From the NCBI RefSeq assembly GCF_900110965.1, contig NZ_FOFO01000009.1:32747-96746 (forward strand): 64,000 bases of DNA, given 5' to 3'. Source of the DNA: Ectothiorhodospira magna. GTDB lineage: Bacteria > Pseudomonadota > Gammaproteobacteria > Ectothiorhodospirales > Ectothiorhodospiraceae. The notes beneath the pieces are model-generated. The model was not told the DNA's origin, ran no database searches, and was given only the letters and a program-made list of their open reading frames with translations. Of the stretch, positions 1-8,279 are shown in pieces. The position numbers were made by a program, and so were the translations under genes. Numbering within the stretch: the first letter of the stretch is position 1; every line of letters starts with the position of its first letter.

Positions 1-202
1 TGCGGATCACCACCGGGGTGGCCAGGATACGTTCATCTTCCGCCAACTGGGGGCGCTGGAGGATATCCACCACCTGAATGTCCACCTGTTCTCCCTGCTG
101 CCCCAGGTCTGTAGCCAGGGCGGTCAGGTTGTCGATGGCGCGGCGGGCAGCCGGGGTCATGCCGGCGATGTAGAGTCTGAGCTGATAGTGGCGAGTGGTC
201 AC
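1..202 (-). CDS. kaiB: KaiB-like protein, C-terminal part beyond window edge
   Basis: The first 67 residues are visible. They start from a GTG and run off the left edge. They match the KaiB thioredoxin-like fold: an LRLYIAGMTP first strand and helix, then a VDILQRPQLAEDERILATP segment, the most conserved stretch of KaiB. KaiB binds the CI ring of KaiC and drives the dephosphorylation/reset half of the Kai cycle. The GTG overlaps the kaiC stop codon as GTGA (202-199). An AGGAG lies 6 bases before it, so coupled translation with kaiC is likely. It is the last visible gene of a four-gene run that begins with two glycosyltransferases. The missing C-terminus prevents a check of the fold-switching residues. 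Confidence 0.93.
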   Translation of the reverse strand, partial: MTTRHYQLRLYIAGMTPAARRAIDNLTALATDLGQQGEQVDIQVVDILQRPQLAEDERILATPVVIR

Positions 203-1875
203 AGGCGGCTCCTGGAAACAGTGGACTTGGCGCTATGGATCATTGCCAGCCGGCGTTCCAGATTGGCAATATTGCGGTCGATGGCCATTGCCCTGGCATC
301 CCGCTCTGCCCTGGCCAGTCGTTCGGCGGCAGCATTGATTTCATCCAACTCCTCCCGCTGGCGCAAGGCTTGGGACAGTGCTTCACGCAGTTGGACCAGG
401 GTCTGTTCATCCCTGGACTGCAGGGCATGCCGATTGGTGCCATAGGCGATCCCGCTTTCTCCCATATAGGGGTCTTCGATTTCCAGCCCCTGGGGGGTAA
501 AACGAAACTCCTTGACCTGACTGGAAATGGGCAGACCCCGGGCCTTGACCAGGGTAATCAGGCGGTTCATCTCTCCGTTGTCTTCATGGCGCCGCAGCTT
601 GATCCAGACATCAATCATGGACGAAACATCCAGGTGACTCACCCCCTGACTGTCATCCGCCAGCAGTTCCGTGGCGATGGCAGTGATTCCGACTTCCTTG
701 ATGAGATGAATCAGGCGCAGCAGCATGGCCTTGGCATGATCCTCCCGGTGTCGTCCCGCCAGACTGCTGATGGGATCGAGTACCACCACATCCGGCTGGT
801 GTTTGCGGATGGCGCGCATGATCCGCATCAGATGTTCTTCCAGCCCCAGTTCCACAGCACGCACCGGCATCAGGACCAGGCATTGTCCGGCCTGGGTGGT
901 TCCGGTGAACCGACCCAGATCAGTACCGATACTCAGCTGATTGCGCAGCAGTTCGTCCACACTTTCTTCAAAGCTGACATAGAGCACCTTCTCTCCCCGT
1001 TGGCAGGCACTGTTGGCCAGGGCAGCGGCCATGCTGGTTTTGCCGGTCCCGGCCTGTCCAGAGAACAGCAGGGTGGACCCCCGGTAGGGGCCATTGCCGC
1101 CCAGCATGGCATCCAGTCCGGGGATACCCGTGGACAGCCGTTCGCTGGACACCTTGGCCGAAAGGACCGATCCGGTGACCGGAATCATGAAAATACCCTC
1201 GCTGTCCAGCAAAAAGGGAAATTCGCTGGTGCCGTGGGCGCCACCCCGGCGCTTGACAATCCGCAGCAGCCGGGTCATCACCCGATGCTCCAGGGACTGT
1301 TTAAGGGCGATCACACAATCTGCCACATAATCCTCCAGACCGTGACGGGCGCTGAAGTTATCCTGTTCACCGACGGTGATCAGGGCGGTGGCTTGATGTT
1401 CCCGCAGCCAGTCAAACACCCGACCCAATTCACTGCGCAGGTGGGTATCGGTGGCAAAGGCGCCCTCCAGTACATCCATCGCATCCACCACCAGCCGCTG
1501 GGCCTGGGTGGTTTTCAGGGCATGGTCGATGCGGGTCATCACTGCGGTGAGTTCAATGGCATGGCCGGAGACATCATCAGGATTGGGGCGCATGTCCAGA
1601 ATCTGCAGCCGTCCCTCCCGGACAAACTGCTCGGCGGGAAAACCAAAGCCGGTAGCATGCTGGATCAGGGCTTCGGGTGCTTCATCGAAGGTGGCCATCA
1701 CCCCCTTGTCTCCCTGGGCGATACCGTGACAGAGAAAAGTCAGGGCAATGATGGTCTTGCCCGTCCCTGGGCCGCCTCGCAGGACGCTGGGGCGACCCAG
1801 GGGCAGACCACCTTGTAACAGGAAGTCCAGCCCCTGAATGCCAGTGGCGGCGGTATCAGGATGTGCCATAGTCAC
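199..1875 (-). CDS. kaiC: KaiC-family double RecA-type ATPase/autokinase with C-terminal coiled coil
   Basis: 558 residues with two KaiC domains. CI has Walker A GGPGTGKT (34-41) and catalytic Asp64-Glu65 in place of the usual Glu-Glu. CII has Walker A GQAGTGKTS (273-281) and Glu303-Glu304. The position equivalent to the Ser431-Thr432 phosphosites of cyanobacterial KaiC reads DVSSMIDVWI, giving Ser418-Ser419. After about residue 479 the usual short A-loop tail is replaced by some 80 charged residues with heptad character, predicted as a coiled coil. That resembles the KaiA-independent KaiC of Rhodobacter sphaeroides, where the tail holds two hexamers together. The start is GTG 1875, overlapping the upstream glycosyltransferase stop as GTGA with a GGAGA upstream; ATG 1869 is an alternative. 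No kaiA is visible. Confidence 0.95.
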   Translation of the reverse strand: MTMAHPDTAATGIQGLDFLLQGGLPLGRPSVLRGGPGTGKTIIALTFLCHGIAQGDKGVMATFDEAPEALIQHATGFGFPAEQFVREGRLQILDMRPNPDDVSGHAIELTAVMTRIDHALKTTQAQRLVVDAMDVLEGAFATDTHLRSELGRVFDWLREHQATALITVGEQDNFSARHGLEDYVADCVIALKQSLEHRVMTRLLRIVKRRGGAHGTSEFPFLLDSEGIFMIPVTGSVLSAKVSSERLSTGIPGLDAMLGGNGPYRGSTLLFSGQAGTGKTSMAAALANSACQRGEKVLYVSFEESVDELLRNQLSIGTDLGRFTGTTQAGQCLVLMPVRAVELGLEEHLMRIMRAIRKHQPDVVVLDPISSLAGRHREDHAKAMLLRLIHLIKEVGITAIATELLADDSQGVSHLDVSSMIDVWIKLRRHEDNGEMNRLITLVKARGLPISSQVKEFRFTPQGLEIEDPYMGESGIAYGTNRHALQSRDEQTLVQLREALSQALRQREELDEINAAAERLARAERDARAMAIDRNIANLERRLAMIHSAKSTVSRSRL

Positions 1876-3026
1876 GGGAAAGTCTCCAGATGGGATGTAT
1901 TGGCATCAGGTGCGCCATTGAACAAAATGGCCAGATACCGTTGGGCACTGGTCCGGGCCCGGTATTCTGCCACTGCTGCCTGTATGTTGTTGGCTGGCAA
2001 CGGTGCTGCCAGGGTTTTGACCATGGCCTCCGCCAACTCAGTGACCGCCCCCACCGGCACCAACGGCCCGTAGCGTCCCTCCTGGAGAATTTCCCTGGGG
2101 CCACTGCGACAATCCGTGGCCACCACCGGCAGCCCCAGGGCCATGGCTTCGGTGAGGGCATTGGGCGAGCCTTCCCAGGCGGATGACAGCACAAACAGCC
2201 GCGCCCGACTCAACCAGGCATAGGGGTTGGCGGCAAAACCGGGCATCAGCACCCGATCCGCCACACCCAATGAACGGCTCAGGCCCGTCAGGGCTTCCCG
2301 ATCCCCGCCTTCCCCCAGGATGATCAACCGCGCCGGCTGCCGGGTTGACACCTGGGCAAAGGCCTGCAGCAGGGTGGGAAAGTCTTTTTGCCGGGTCAGT
2401 CGCCCCATGCCGATGATCACCGGGTCCCCCCCATCCGCCAGCCAGGGATGGGGCACCGGCTCGGCGGCCAGGGCGTCCAGATCGGCGGTGATCACCGGAT
2501 TGCGCACCACATGCACCGCCTCTTCGGGCAGGCCGGTAATCCCGCGCACATCATCGGCCACCCCCCGGGACACCGCGATGATGCCATCCGCCAGGGGATA
2601 GAGCCGCCGCATGGGGCGGTAACGCAGCCACTTTCGCCATTTTGAACGCCCCTCCAATGCCTCCGACAGGGTGGTGCCCAGACGGATGAAGACGGGGATA
2701 TCCACCCCGGCCAGCCGTCGGGCCTGGAGTGCCGCCCGACCGGCCCGATCCTTGGCGGCCAGCAGCCGGGCCGGACGTCGCCGCCGCAGATAGCGGGCCA
2801 GAGGCAGGATGGCCAGGGCGCTATGGCGGGTGCCCAGGCGGATGACGTTGACGTTCTCCGGCAGCGCCTGCAGATGCCGGCTTTCCTCCCGGATCAGTAC
2901 CAGATCCATGGACAGGCCCATGGCCGCCAGTTCCCGGACCAGGTTGAGCACCATGCGTTCGACGCCCCCCTCGCCGGAGAGGGAGATGAGAATGGCCAGA
3001 TGGGGTGGGGAGAGATCGGGTTTCAC
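1872..3026 (-). CDS. GT4-family glycosyltransferase (upstream of kaiC)
   Basis: 384 residues with the GT-B fold of GT4 retaining glycosyltransferases. The N-terminal acceptor domain opens with LAILISLSGEGGVERMVLNL, containing the GGVER loop. The C-terminal donor domain has IIGMGRLTRQKDFPTLLQAF and the EX7E signature in WEGSPNALTEAMALGLPVVATD. It probably transfers a sugar from a nucleotide donor during glycan or lipid-linked oligosaccharide assembly at the inner face of the membrane; the substrate cannot be read. The GTG start overlaps the preceding stop as GTGA, with GGAGG about 10 bases upstream. The 3' end overlaps the kaiC start in the same way. It is clearly related to the flanking genes at 3023-4138 and 4148-5305, so the trio probably arose by duplication. 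Confidence 0.9.
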   Translation of the reverse strand: MKPDLSPPHLAILISLSGEGGVERMVLNLVRELAAMGLSMDLVLIREESRHLQALPENVNVIRLGTRHSALAILPLARYLRRRRPARLLAAKDRAGRAALQARRLAGVDIPVFIRLGTTLSEALEGRSKWRKWLRYRPMRRLYPLADGIIAVSRGVADDVRGITGLPEEAVHVVRNPVITADLDALAAEPVPHPWLADGGDPVIIGMGRLTRQKDFPTLLQAFAQVSTRQPARLIILGEGGDREALTGLSRSLGVADRVLMPGFAANPYAWLSRARLFVLSSAWEGSPNALTEAMALGLPVVATDCRSGPREILQEGRYGPLVPVGAVTELAEAMVKTLAAPLPANNIQAAVAEYRARTSAQRYLAILFNGAPDANTSHLETFP

Positions 3027-4138
3027 AGCCCAATGGCCTCCCGGTACGCCCTGGCGCTATCGGCCACCCGGTATCGGGTCACCGCACTTTTCAGGGTCCG
3101 CGGGTCGGCGGGATGATCCAGATAATGACAAATGCCCGCTGCCATGGCCTGGGCATCCCCCACATCCACCAGCCTGCCCAGGCGTCCGCCGTCCAGCACC
3201 TCCCGGGGACCGCTGGGGCAATCGGTGGACACCACCGGGATGCCCAGGGCCAGGGCCTCGATCAGGGCCACCGGCATCCCCTCCCAGCGGGCGGCATGGG
3301 CAAAGACCTGCGCCCGGCTCAGGCAGGCATAGGGGTTGGCCACGAATCCGGGCAGACTCACCCGCTCGGTGATGCCCAGTTCCCGGGCCAGGGCCTCCAG
3401 GGCCGGCCTTTCCCGGCCCTCGCCAAGAATCACCAGCCGGGCCGGGCGCTGTGTCAGCACCAGGGCAAAGGCCCGCAGCAGGGTGGCGTAATCCTTGCGT
3501 CGGGACAGTTCCCCGATGGCCACCACCCAGGGATCGTCACCGTCCATGTCCAGGGGCAGGGCGGTTGGATCGGCGGCCCGCGATGCCAGATCGTCACGGA
3601 TGATGGGGCTGGGCACCACCTGCAGGCGGGTGATGCGCCCGGCGGAAATCTGTCGCAGATCCTCCGCGCAACCGTGAGAGGGGACCAGCACCCCATCGGC
3701 CCGGGGATACAGATGACGGATGGAGAGCCGTTGCCGCCATCGTTCCAGTGGCTTGCGATCCGCCAGATTGACGGAGACGGTGGTGCCCACCCGCACATAC
3801 ACCCGGGTCTTCACGCCCGCCAGGGCACGGGCCAGGATGGCGGTGCGATTGACCCGGTCCTTGTCGGTGAGCAGCACCAAAGGCTGGTGCCGCCGCAGAT
3901 AGCCCGCCAGGGCCGGCAGGGACGTGCTCACATGGGCGCGGCCCAGGGGCACGATCCGCAGGCCCGGCGGGGGATCGGGCAGATGGGGACCATGCCCCTC
4001 AAGGGTGAGCAGGTCCACCGACAACTCCTGATCCACCAGGGCCGGCAGCAGGTTGCCCATGATGCGGTCCACCCCGCTGTGGCCGGAGGTGGCGAGGAAA
4101 ACCGCCAGTGACGGCGTATGAATAGGCATGGAAGACAT
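3023..4138 (-). CDS. GT4-family glycosyltransferase, first gene of the kaiBC operon
   Basis: About 371 residues, GT-B fold. The N-terminus reads LAVFLATSGHSGVDRIMGNL, the donor domain has VVAIGELSRRKDYATLLRAF, and the EX7E motif is in WEGMPVALIEALALGIPVVSTD. The family role is sugar transfer in surface-glycan synthesis; the sugar is unknown. Three ATG starts are possible at 4156, 4138 and 4129, and none has a ribosome-binding site. ATG 4138 was chosen because CATAAT on this strand (4150-4145) would place a transcript start exactly there, that is, a leaderless message. The next gene diverges only about 10-20 bases away. The stop overlaps the downstream glycosyltransferase start. Confidence 0.88.
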   Translation of the reverse strand: MSSMPIHTPSLAVFLATSGHSGVDRIMGNLLPALVDQELSVDLLTLEGHGPHLPDPPPGLRIVPLGRAHVSTSLPALAGYLRRHQPLVLLTDKDRVNRTAILARALAGVKTRVYVRVGTTVSVNLADRKPLERWRQRLSIRHLYPRADGVLVPSHGCAEDLRQISAGRITRLQVVPSPIIRDDLASRAADPTALPLDMDGDDPWVVAIGELSRRKDYATLLRAFALVLTQRPARLVILGEGRERPALEALARELGITERVSLPGFVANPYACLSRAQVFAHAARWEGMPVALIEALALGIPVVSTDCPSGPREVLDGGRLGRLVDVGDAQAMAAGICHYLDHPADPRTLKSAVTRYRVADSARAYREAIGL

Positions 4139-4160
4139 GGGTGTATTATGCTGCAAACCA
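4139..4160. promoter_or_regulatory. Candidate symmetric -10 region of a divergent promoter
   Basis: Only a few bases separate two head-to-head glycosyltransferase genes. TATTAT (4144-4149) serves as a -10-like box on the plus strand. Its complement gives CATAAT (4150-4145) on the minus strand. Each would place a transcript start at or within a few bases of an ATG (4160 plus, 4138 minus), in keeping with the lack of Shine-Dalgarno sequences on both sides. No convincing -35 box was found on either strand, so this is tentative. Confidence 0.3.
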
Positions 4161-5305
4161 TGTCACAAACCATCGATTCCCGGTCCAATGATCCTCTGCA
4201 TCTGGCCTTCATGATCGCCCGCTATGGTCGGGGCGGCGTGGAGCGCATGATGCTCAACACTGCCGTTGGTCTGGCCCGGCGGGGGCATCGGGTGGATTAT
4301 CTGGCCCCGGCACGGGGCGCCTATCTGGACGGGCTGGAGGCGGGCATCCGTCTGCATCCTCTGCCTGATCGCGCCAAAGACCGGCAGAAATTCTTGCGGG
4401 ATTATCTGAACCAGATATCCCCCCGGTGTCTGGTGGTGGCCAAGGACCGGGATCTGGACCTGGCCCTGTCCGTCCGCCGTCGAACGGGCAGTTCAGTGCG
4501 GATTGTGATGCGTCCGGGCACCACCCTGTCCGCCCGACTGGCGGGGCAGCCCTGGTTCCGGCGCTGGCTGAGCCATTATCGCACCGCCCGGCGCCATATC
4601 CAGGCAGACGCCGTGGTGGCCAATGCCGAGGCCGTGCGCCAGGATGTGGCCGCCATCATGGGGCGACCGGAGGCAGACATTTTTCTGGTCCCCAATCCGG
4701 TCATCACCCCCGCCATGCTGGCCCAGGCCGACATGCCCCCCACCCACCACTGGCTTTGTGAACCGGGGCCGCCGGTGATACTGGGGGTGGGCAATCTGCA
4801 TCGGGTCAAGGATTTTGCCACCCTGATTCGCGCCCTGGCCCTGGTCAGGGCGCAACAGCCCGCCCGCCTGATCCTTTTGGGGGACGGTCATCTGCGGGAA
4901 GAACTGTTGTCCCTGGCCCGTGATCTGGGTGTGGCGGAAGCGGTGGACCTGCCGGGTTTTGTGGAAAACCCCTATCCATTCCTGCGGGCAGCCCAGGTGT
5001 TTGTGCTGTCGTCCCTGCGGGAAGGCTCTCCCAACGCCCTGACCGAAGCCCTGGCCCTGGGCACGCCGGTGGTGGCCACCGACTGTCCCGGCGGCCATCG
5101 GGAGATCCTGGGGCGCGAGGACATCGGTGCCCTGGTGCCCGTGCAATGTCCCCACACCATGGCCCAGGCCATCCTGACCACCCTGCACAGCCCCCCGGCC
5201 GCCGCCCGGCTGCGGGATGCGGTGGCGGCCTACACCCAGGACAACACCGCCCTAGCCTACGAGGCCCTGCTGCGCCGGGTCTGCGACGCTGGCGTTTCCC
5301 GTTAG
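4148..5305 (+). CDS. GT4-family glycosyltransferase, divergent from kaiBC operon
   Basis: About 385 residues. It has the same GT-B layout as the two genes it diverges from: LAFMIARYGRGGVERMMLNT near the N-terminus, a donor domain with ILGVGNLHRVKDFATLIRAL, and EX7E in REGSPNALTEALALGTPVVATD. It is probably a glycan-assembly transferase; the donor and acceptor are not readable. The start is ambiguous: ATG 4148 and ATG 4160 both lack a ribosome-binding site, and an upstream in-frame ATG (4118) would overlap the divergent gene. The 3' end overlaps the convergent polymerase-like gene by 4 bases. Confidence 0.88.
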   Translation: MLQTMSQTIDSRSNDPLHLAFMIARYGRGGVERMMLNTAVGLARRGHRVDYLAPARGAYLDGLEAGIRLHPLPDRAKDRQKFLRDYLNQISPRCLVVAKDRDLDLALSVRRRTGSSVRIVMRPGTTLSARLAGQPWFRRWLSHYRTARRHIQADAVVANAEAVRQDVAAIMGRPEADIFLVPNPVITPAMLAQADMPPTHHWLCEPGPPVILGVGNLHRVKDFATLIRALALVRAQQPARLILLGDGHLREELLSLARDLGVAEAVDLPGFVENPYPFLRAAQVFVLSSLREGSPNALTEALALGTPVVATDCPGGHREILGREDIGALVPVQCPHTMAQAILTTLHSPPAAARLRDAVAAYTQDNTALAYEALLRRVCDAGVSR

Positions 5306-6570
5306 CGGTACCGGGCCAGATGGAAGGTCAGCCCACTGGCCAGCAGCATGATGCCGTAGGCGCGCATGTCCGCCTGTTCCAGCCGCACATTGGACAGGCT
5401 CCAGATCAGGGCCATGGCCGAAGCCCCCAGCAGCAGGAAATACAGATCACGGGGGAGTTCCCCGGTCTGATACAGCCGCCACCACCCCAGCAGGATCACC
5501 GTGCCGGTCATCAGGGCCAGTCCCAGCCCCACCAGCCCGAATTCCACCAGAATCTGCAGATAGGTATTGTGAAAATGCTGCAGACTGCTGACCTCGGCCA
5601 CGGGATGCGTTGCGATCAGGGCACCACTGCTGCCGCCCCCCCATCCCCAAAGGGGGTGTTCCTGGGCCAGGGTCAGACCGTGGAGATTGACATGGTAGCG
5701 CAGGCCCACGGAGTCCGTGGCCACCTGGGCCGTCTCCAGGGCCAGGATATGTCCCAGGGTGTCCGCTTCCTGGGCCACCCGTTCCTGAATCCCCCCTCCA
5801 TTGAGCCACAGGATCAGCACCAGCGGCAGCATCAGTCCCGCCCCCAGCATGCCCAGGATGGCGGGACCGGGGCGATGTCGATGGAAGAACAGCACCAGGG
5901 TCACCGGCGCCACCAGCAAAAAGGCCAGCCAGGTGGCTCGGGACTGGGTCACCATCAATGCCTGGGCAAAAAGCAGGATCAGGCCCGTCAGCAGCCACCA
6001 GACCAGCCCATGCTGCCAGCGGGACTGGAGCCAGCCGGCCAGTCGCGGCATGAACAGGGCCAGCCCCAGCAGGGCCGTGGCCAGATAAAGCCCCAGGGCA
6101 ATCTGAGCCATGCCAAAGCCGTGGGAGGGGCCGAAAAAACTGACCAGGGGATCAGGCCAATGGGTGTTGTACAGCAGTCTGACCAATAGGCTAAGACAGG
6201 CCAGGGTCAGCATGATCATGACCCGGCGGGGCTGGCCGGCCAGAAACCAGAGCACAGCCACGGTCGGCAACAGCCATTGGGCATGACTGATCCCGGTATC
6301 GACCAGGGTCTGCCAGGCGCCGGGATCAAGCCAGACATGGACCCCGCTGTGCAGTATGAGAAACAACAGAACCGCCCCCAGCATCTGGATGGCGGGTATC
6401 TGCATCAGCACCGGCCAGGCCCTGGGCATCTGTACCAAAAAGGCCAGGCAGGTCAGACTCAGCCCCAGGGCGGCGGGGGAGGGGCCGGACCAGGCAAAGG
6501 CAGCAAACAGATAGATGCCGCCCACGCCGACGCGGTCAGCCCATCCGGTGGTCGTCTCAGACACTCTCAC
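5302..6570 (-). CDS. O-antigen polymerase/ligase-like integral membrane protein
   Basis: About 422 residues, mostly hydrophobic, with roughly ten or more predicted membrane spans. A large periplasmic loop near residues 250-340 contains GWGGGSSGAL followed by HFHNTYLQILVEFGLVGLG. This is the Wzy_C/WaaL-type signature, with a His and a glycine-rich stretch before the next helix. Such proteins polymerise O-units or ligate finished O-chains to lipid A-core in the periplasm. The start is GTG 6570 or GTG 6564. Both slightly overlap the upstream gene, and an AGGTGG lies about 13 bases upstream. Longer in-frame starts inside the upstream gene lack support. Polymerase and ligase cannot be told apart here. 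Confidence 0.8.
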   Translation of the reverse strand: MRVSETTTGWADRVGVGGIYLFAAFAWSGPSPAALGLSLTCLAFLVQMPRAWPVLMQIPAIQMLGAVLLFLILHSGVHVWLDPGAWQTLVDTGISHAQWLLPTVAVLWFLAGQPRRVMIMLTLACLSLLVRLLYNTHWPDPLVSFFGPSHGFGMAQIALGLYLATALLGLALFMPRLAGWLQSRWQHGLVWWLLTGLILLFAQALMVTQSRATWLAFLLVAPVTLVLFFHRHRPGPAILGMLGAGLMLPLVLILWLNGGGIQERVAQEADTLGHILALETAQVATDSVGLRYHVNLHGLTLAQEHPLWGWGGGSSGALIATHPVAEVSSLQHFHNTYLQILVEFGLVGLGLALMTGTVILLGWWRLYQTGELPRDLYFLLLGASAMALIWSLSNVRLEQADMRAYGIMLLASGLTFHLARYR

Positions 6571-8122
6571 ACTCAAACCCCACCACCTGTCGCTGTTGTC
6601 TGGAAAACTCCACCCCCACCAGATGCACCGGCTTGCCCTGGCCCCGGTACTTGTCCCCATAGCCCCGGTCCTTGAGCTGTTGCAGCGCCTTGCCCTCGGG
6701 CACCTGTTCCACCACCTTGAACTCGAACAGCCAGATATGGCCGTTGAAATCCACGGTCATGTCCACCTTGCCGGTATTGGAGGCATCCTCCACCACGATA
6801 TTCAGCCCCAGGGCCGCCAGATGGCTGTAGAACACACTGGCATAATGGCCCTCGTAACGGGCGATGGGGTTATTACGGTACCAGTCATGGGGCAGGGCGG
6901 CATACAGGGCGCGCAGATGGGTTTCCAGGGCGGCCATGTCATTGGCTTTGAGGGCCCGCAGGGCATTCATCTGATAGCGCTGGGCCTCCGAGGGATCCAG
7001 CCCCAGGGCCGGCAGCAGGGCCTGATTGAGACTGGCCTCCACCTCCAGATTGGGATAACCCAGGGTATACAGGGGATAGCCCGGCACCGGTTCCTCCAGG
7101 GCATGTATGGTCAGATAACCGGTCTGGAACAGAAGGGCCTCGGTGCCGATGCGATCCACGTCGAACTGCCCCAGCAGGCTGACATGGGACTCCATCCGCT
7201 CCAGACGAGGGGTGTACAGCCCCCGTTCCGCCAATAGCTTCACCAAAAAGGTGGGCGTGGCCGACTCGAACCAGTAAGGGCGGAACAGACGTTTCTGGAA
7301 CAGCAGCAGCATGTCGAAGGGGTTATAGACCGAAACGGTGCTCTGACTCCCCCAGCGATAGCCGTTGTACCAGCGGCGGATCAGATCCCGGTCCAGCCCC
7401 GGCAACTCCGGCGCAAACACGGTATCCAGATCCTCATCCGTATAACCGCAGATGTCTCCATAGGGCGCATCCAGAGTGATGTCATTAAGATTGTTCAGCC
7501 CCGAAAACAGGCTCACCTTGCTGAACTTGCTCACCCCGGTAAGCAGGCAGAAGTGCAGATGGGGGTCCGCGTCCTTGAGCACCGAATAGAAATGTTTCAA
7601 CCCCTCCCGTAGCGCCGTGGCCCGCTCCGGGTCGGTGATGTTATCCAGAATGGGCTTGTCATACTCGTCCACCAGCACCACCACCCGCTGACCATGATGC
7701 TCATGGGCCTGGCGGATCAGCTCCGAGAACTCACCGGGGATATCCGTCTCCCGGTCCAGGGTCAGACCCAGGCGGTGGCGATGCCGATGGAGTTGATCGC
7801 GGATACGGGCATCCAGCGCCTCCCGAGTGGTGAGCACCCCGTCGGCAAAGCTGATGCGGATGACCGGATGCCGGACCCGCCAGTCCCAATGGTCATGGAC
7901 ATGCAGCCCCCGGAACAGGACTTCCTCCCCCTCGAACAGGGCGCGCAGGGTGTCGATCAGCAGACTCTTGCCGAAACGCCGGGGGCGGGAGAGGAAATAA
8001 TAGCTGCCATCCCGGACCAAGCGCAGGATGTGGGCGGTCTTGTCCACATAATAAAAGTCGCCCTCGCGGATCTTGTCAAAGGCTTGAACGCCGATGGGCA
8101 GTACACGTTTTTCAGTCATCAA
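6557..8122 (-). CDS. AAA-ATPase-like / PD-(D/E)XK nuclease-superfamily protein
   Basis: 521 residues. The N-terminal half has the AAA-ATPase-like pattern (PF09820 type): FYYVDKT, then SRPRRFGKSLLIDTL, a P-loop-like segment, and VVVLVDEYDKP as a Walker B-like strand. The C-terminal end has a PD-(D/E)XK-like core, GKVDMTV followed by WLFEFKVV (PF08011/DUF1703 type). The family is widespread, often in many copies per genome, with no settled function; defence, nucleic-acid repair and mobile-element links have been suggested. It lies just upstream of, and slightly overlaps, the polymerase-like gene, but looks unrelated to glycan synthesis. The start is ATG 8122; the next codon is also ATG. Confidence 0.85.
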   Translation of the reverse strand: MMTEKRVLPIGVQAFDKIREGDFYYVDKTAHILRLVRDGSYYFLSRPRRFGKSLLIDTLRALFEGEEVLFRGLHVHDHWDWRVRHPVIRISFADGVLTTREALDARIRDQLHRHRHRLGLTLDRETDIPGEFSELIRQAHEHHGQRVVVLVDEYDKPILDNITDPERATALREGLKHFYSVLKDADPHLHFCLLTGVSKFSKVSLFSGLNNLNDITLDAPYGDICGYTDEDLDTVFAPELPGLDRDLIRRWYNGYRWGSQSTVSVYNPFDMLLLFQKRLFRPYWFESATPTFLVKLLAERGLYTPRLERMESHVSLLGQFDVDRIGTEALLFQTGYLTIHALEEPVPGYPLYTLGYPNLEVEASLNQALLPALGLDPSEAQRYQMNALRALKANDMAALETHLRALYAALPHDWYRNNPIARYEGHYASVFYSHLAALGLNIVVEDASNTGKVDMTVDFNGHIWLFEFKVVEQVPEGKALQQLKDRGYGDKYRGQGKPVHLVGVEFSRQQRQVVGFECESV

Positions 8123-8279
8123 AATAACGCTCCGGACGCAGGTCGTAGCGGGAATCCCGTCCCTGGCATGACAGGCACGGGACAGCCGGGGCTGCCGCGG
8201 GTATCATACTGCACCAGCACATCATGGCACTGGTGCGCGACGCCCAGGACACACCCAGGCCCAGGAGGAGTTCAAGCTC
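8123..8279. promoter_or_regulatory. Divergent intergenic region upstream of the dehydratase gene
   Basis: 157 bases between two divergent genes must hold both promoters. The clearest signal is AGGAGGAG at 8263-8270, a near-perfect ribosome-binding site 9 bases before the GTG at 8280, which fixes the dehydratase start. No confident -35/-10 pair was found. Confidence 0.45.

Noticed and set aside
235..1818. Long open frame antisense to kaiC (about 527 codons).
   Set aside because: It mirrors the kaiC codon pattern, has a Gly/Gln/His-rich composition and no motif; kaiC on the other strand is certain.
3005..4111. Long open frame antisense to a glycosyltransferase.
   Set aside because: Low-complexity Gly/Gln/His translation typical of a GC-rich shadow frame; the minus-strand GT4 has full motifs.
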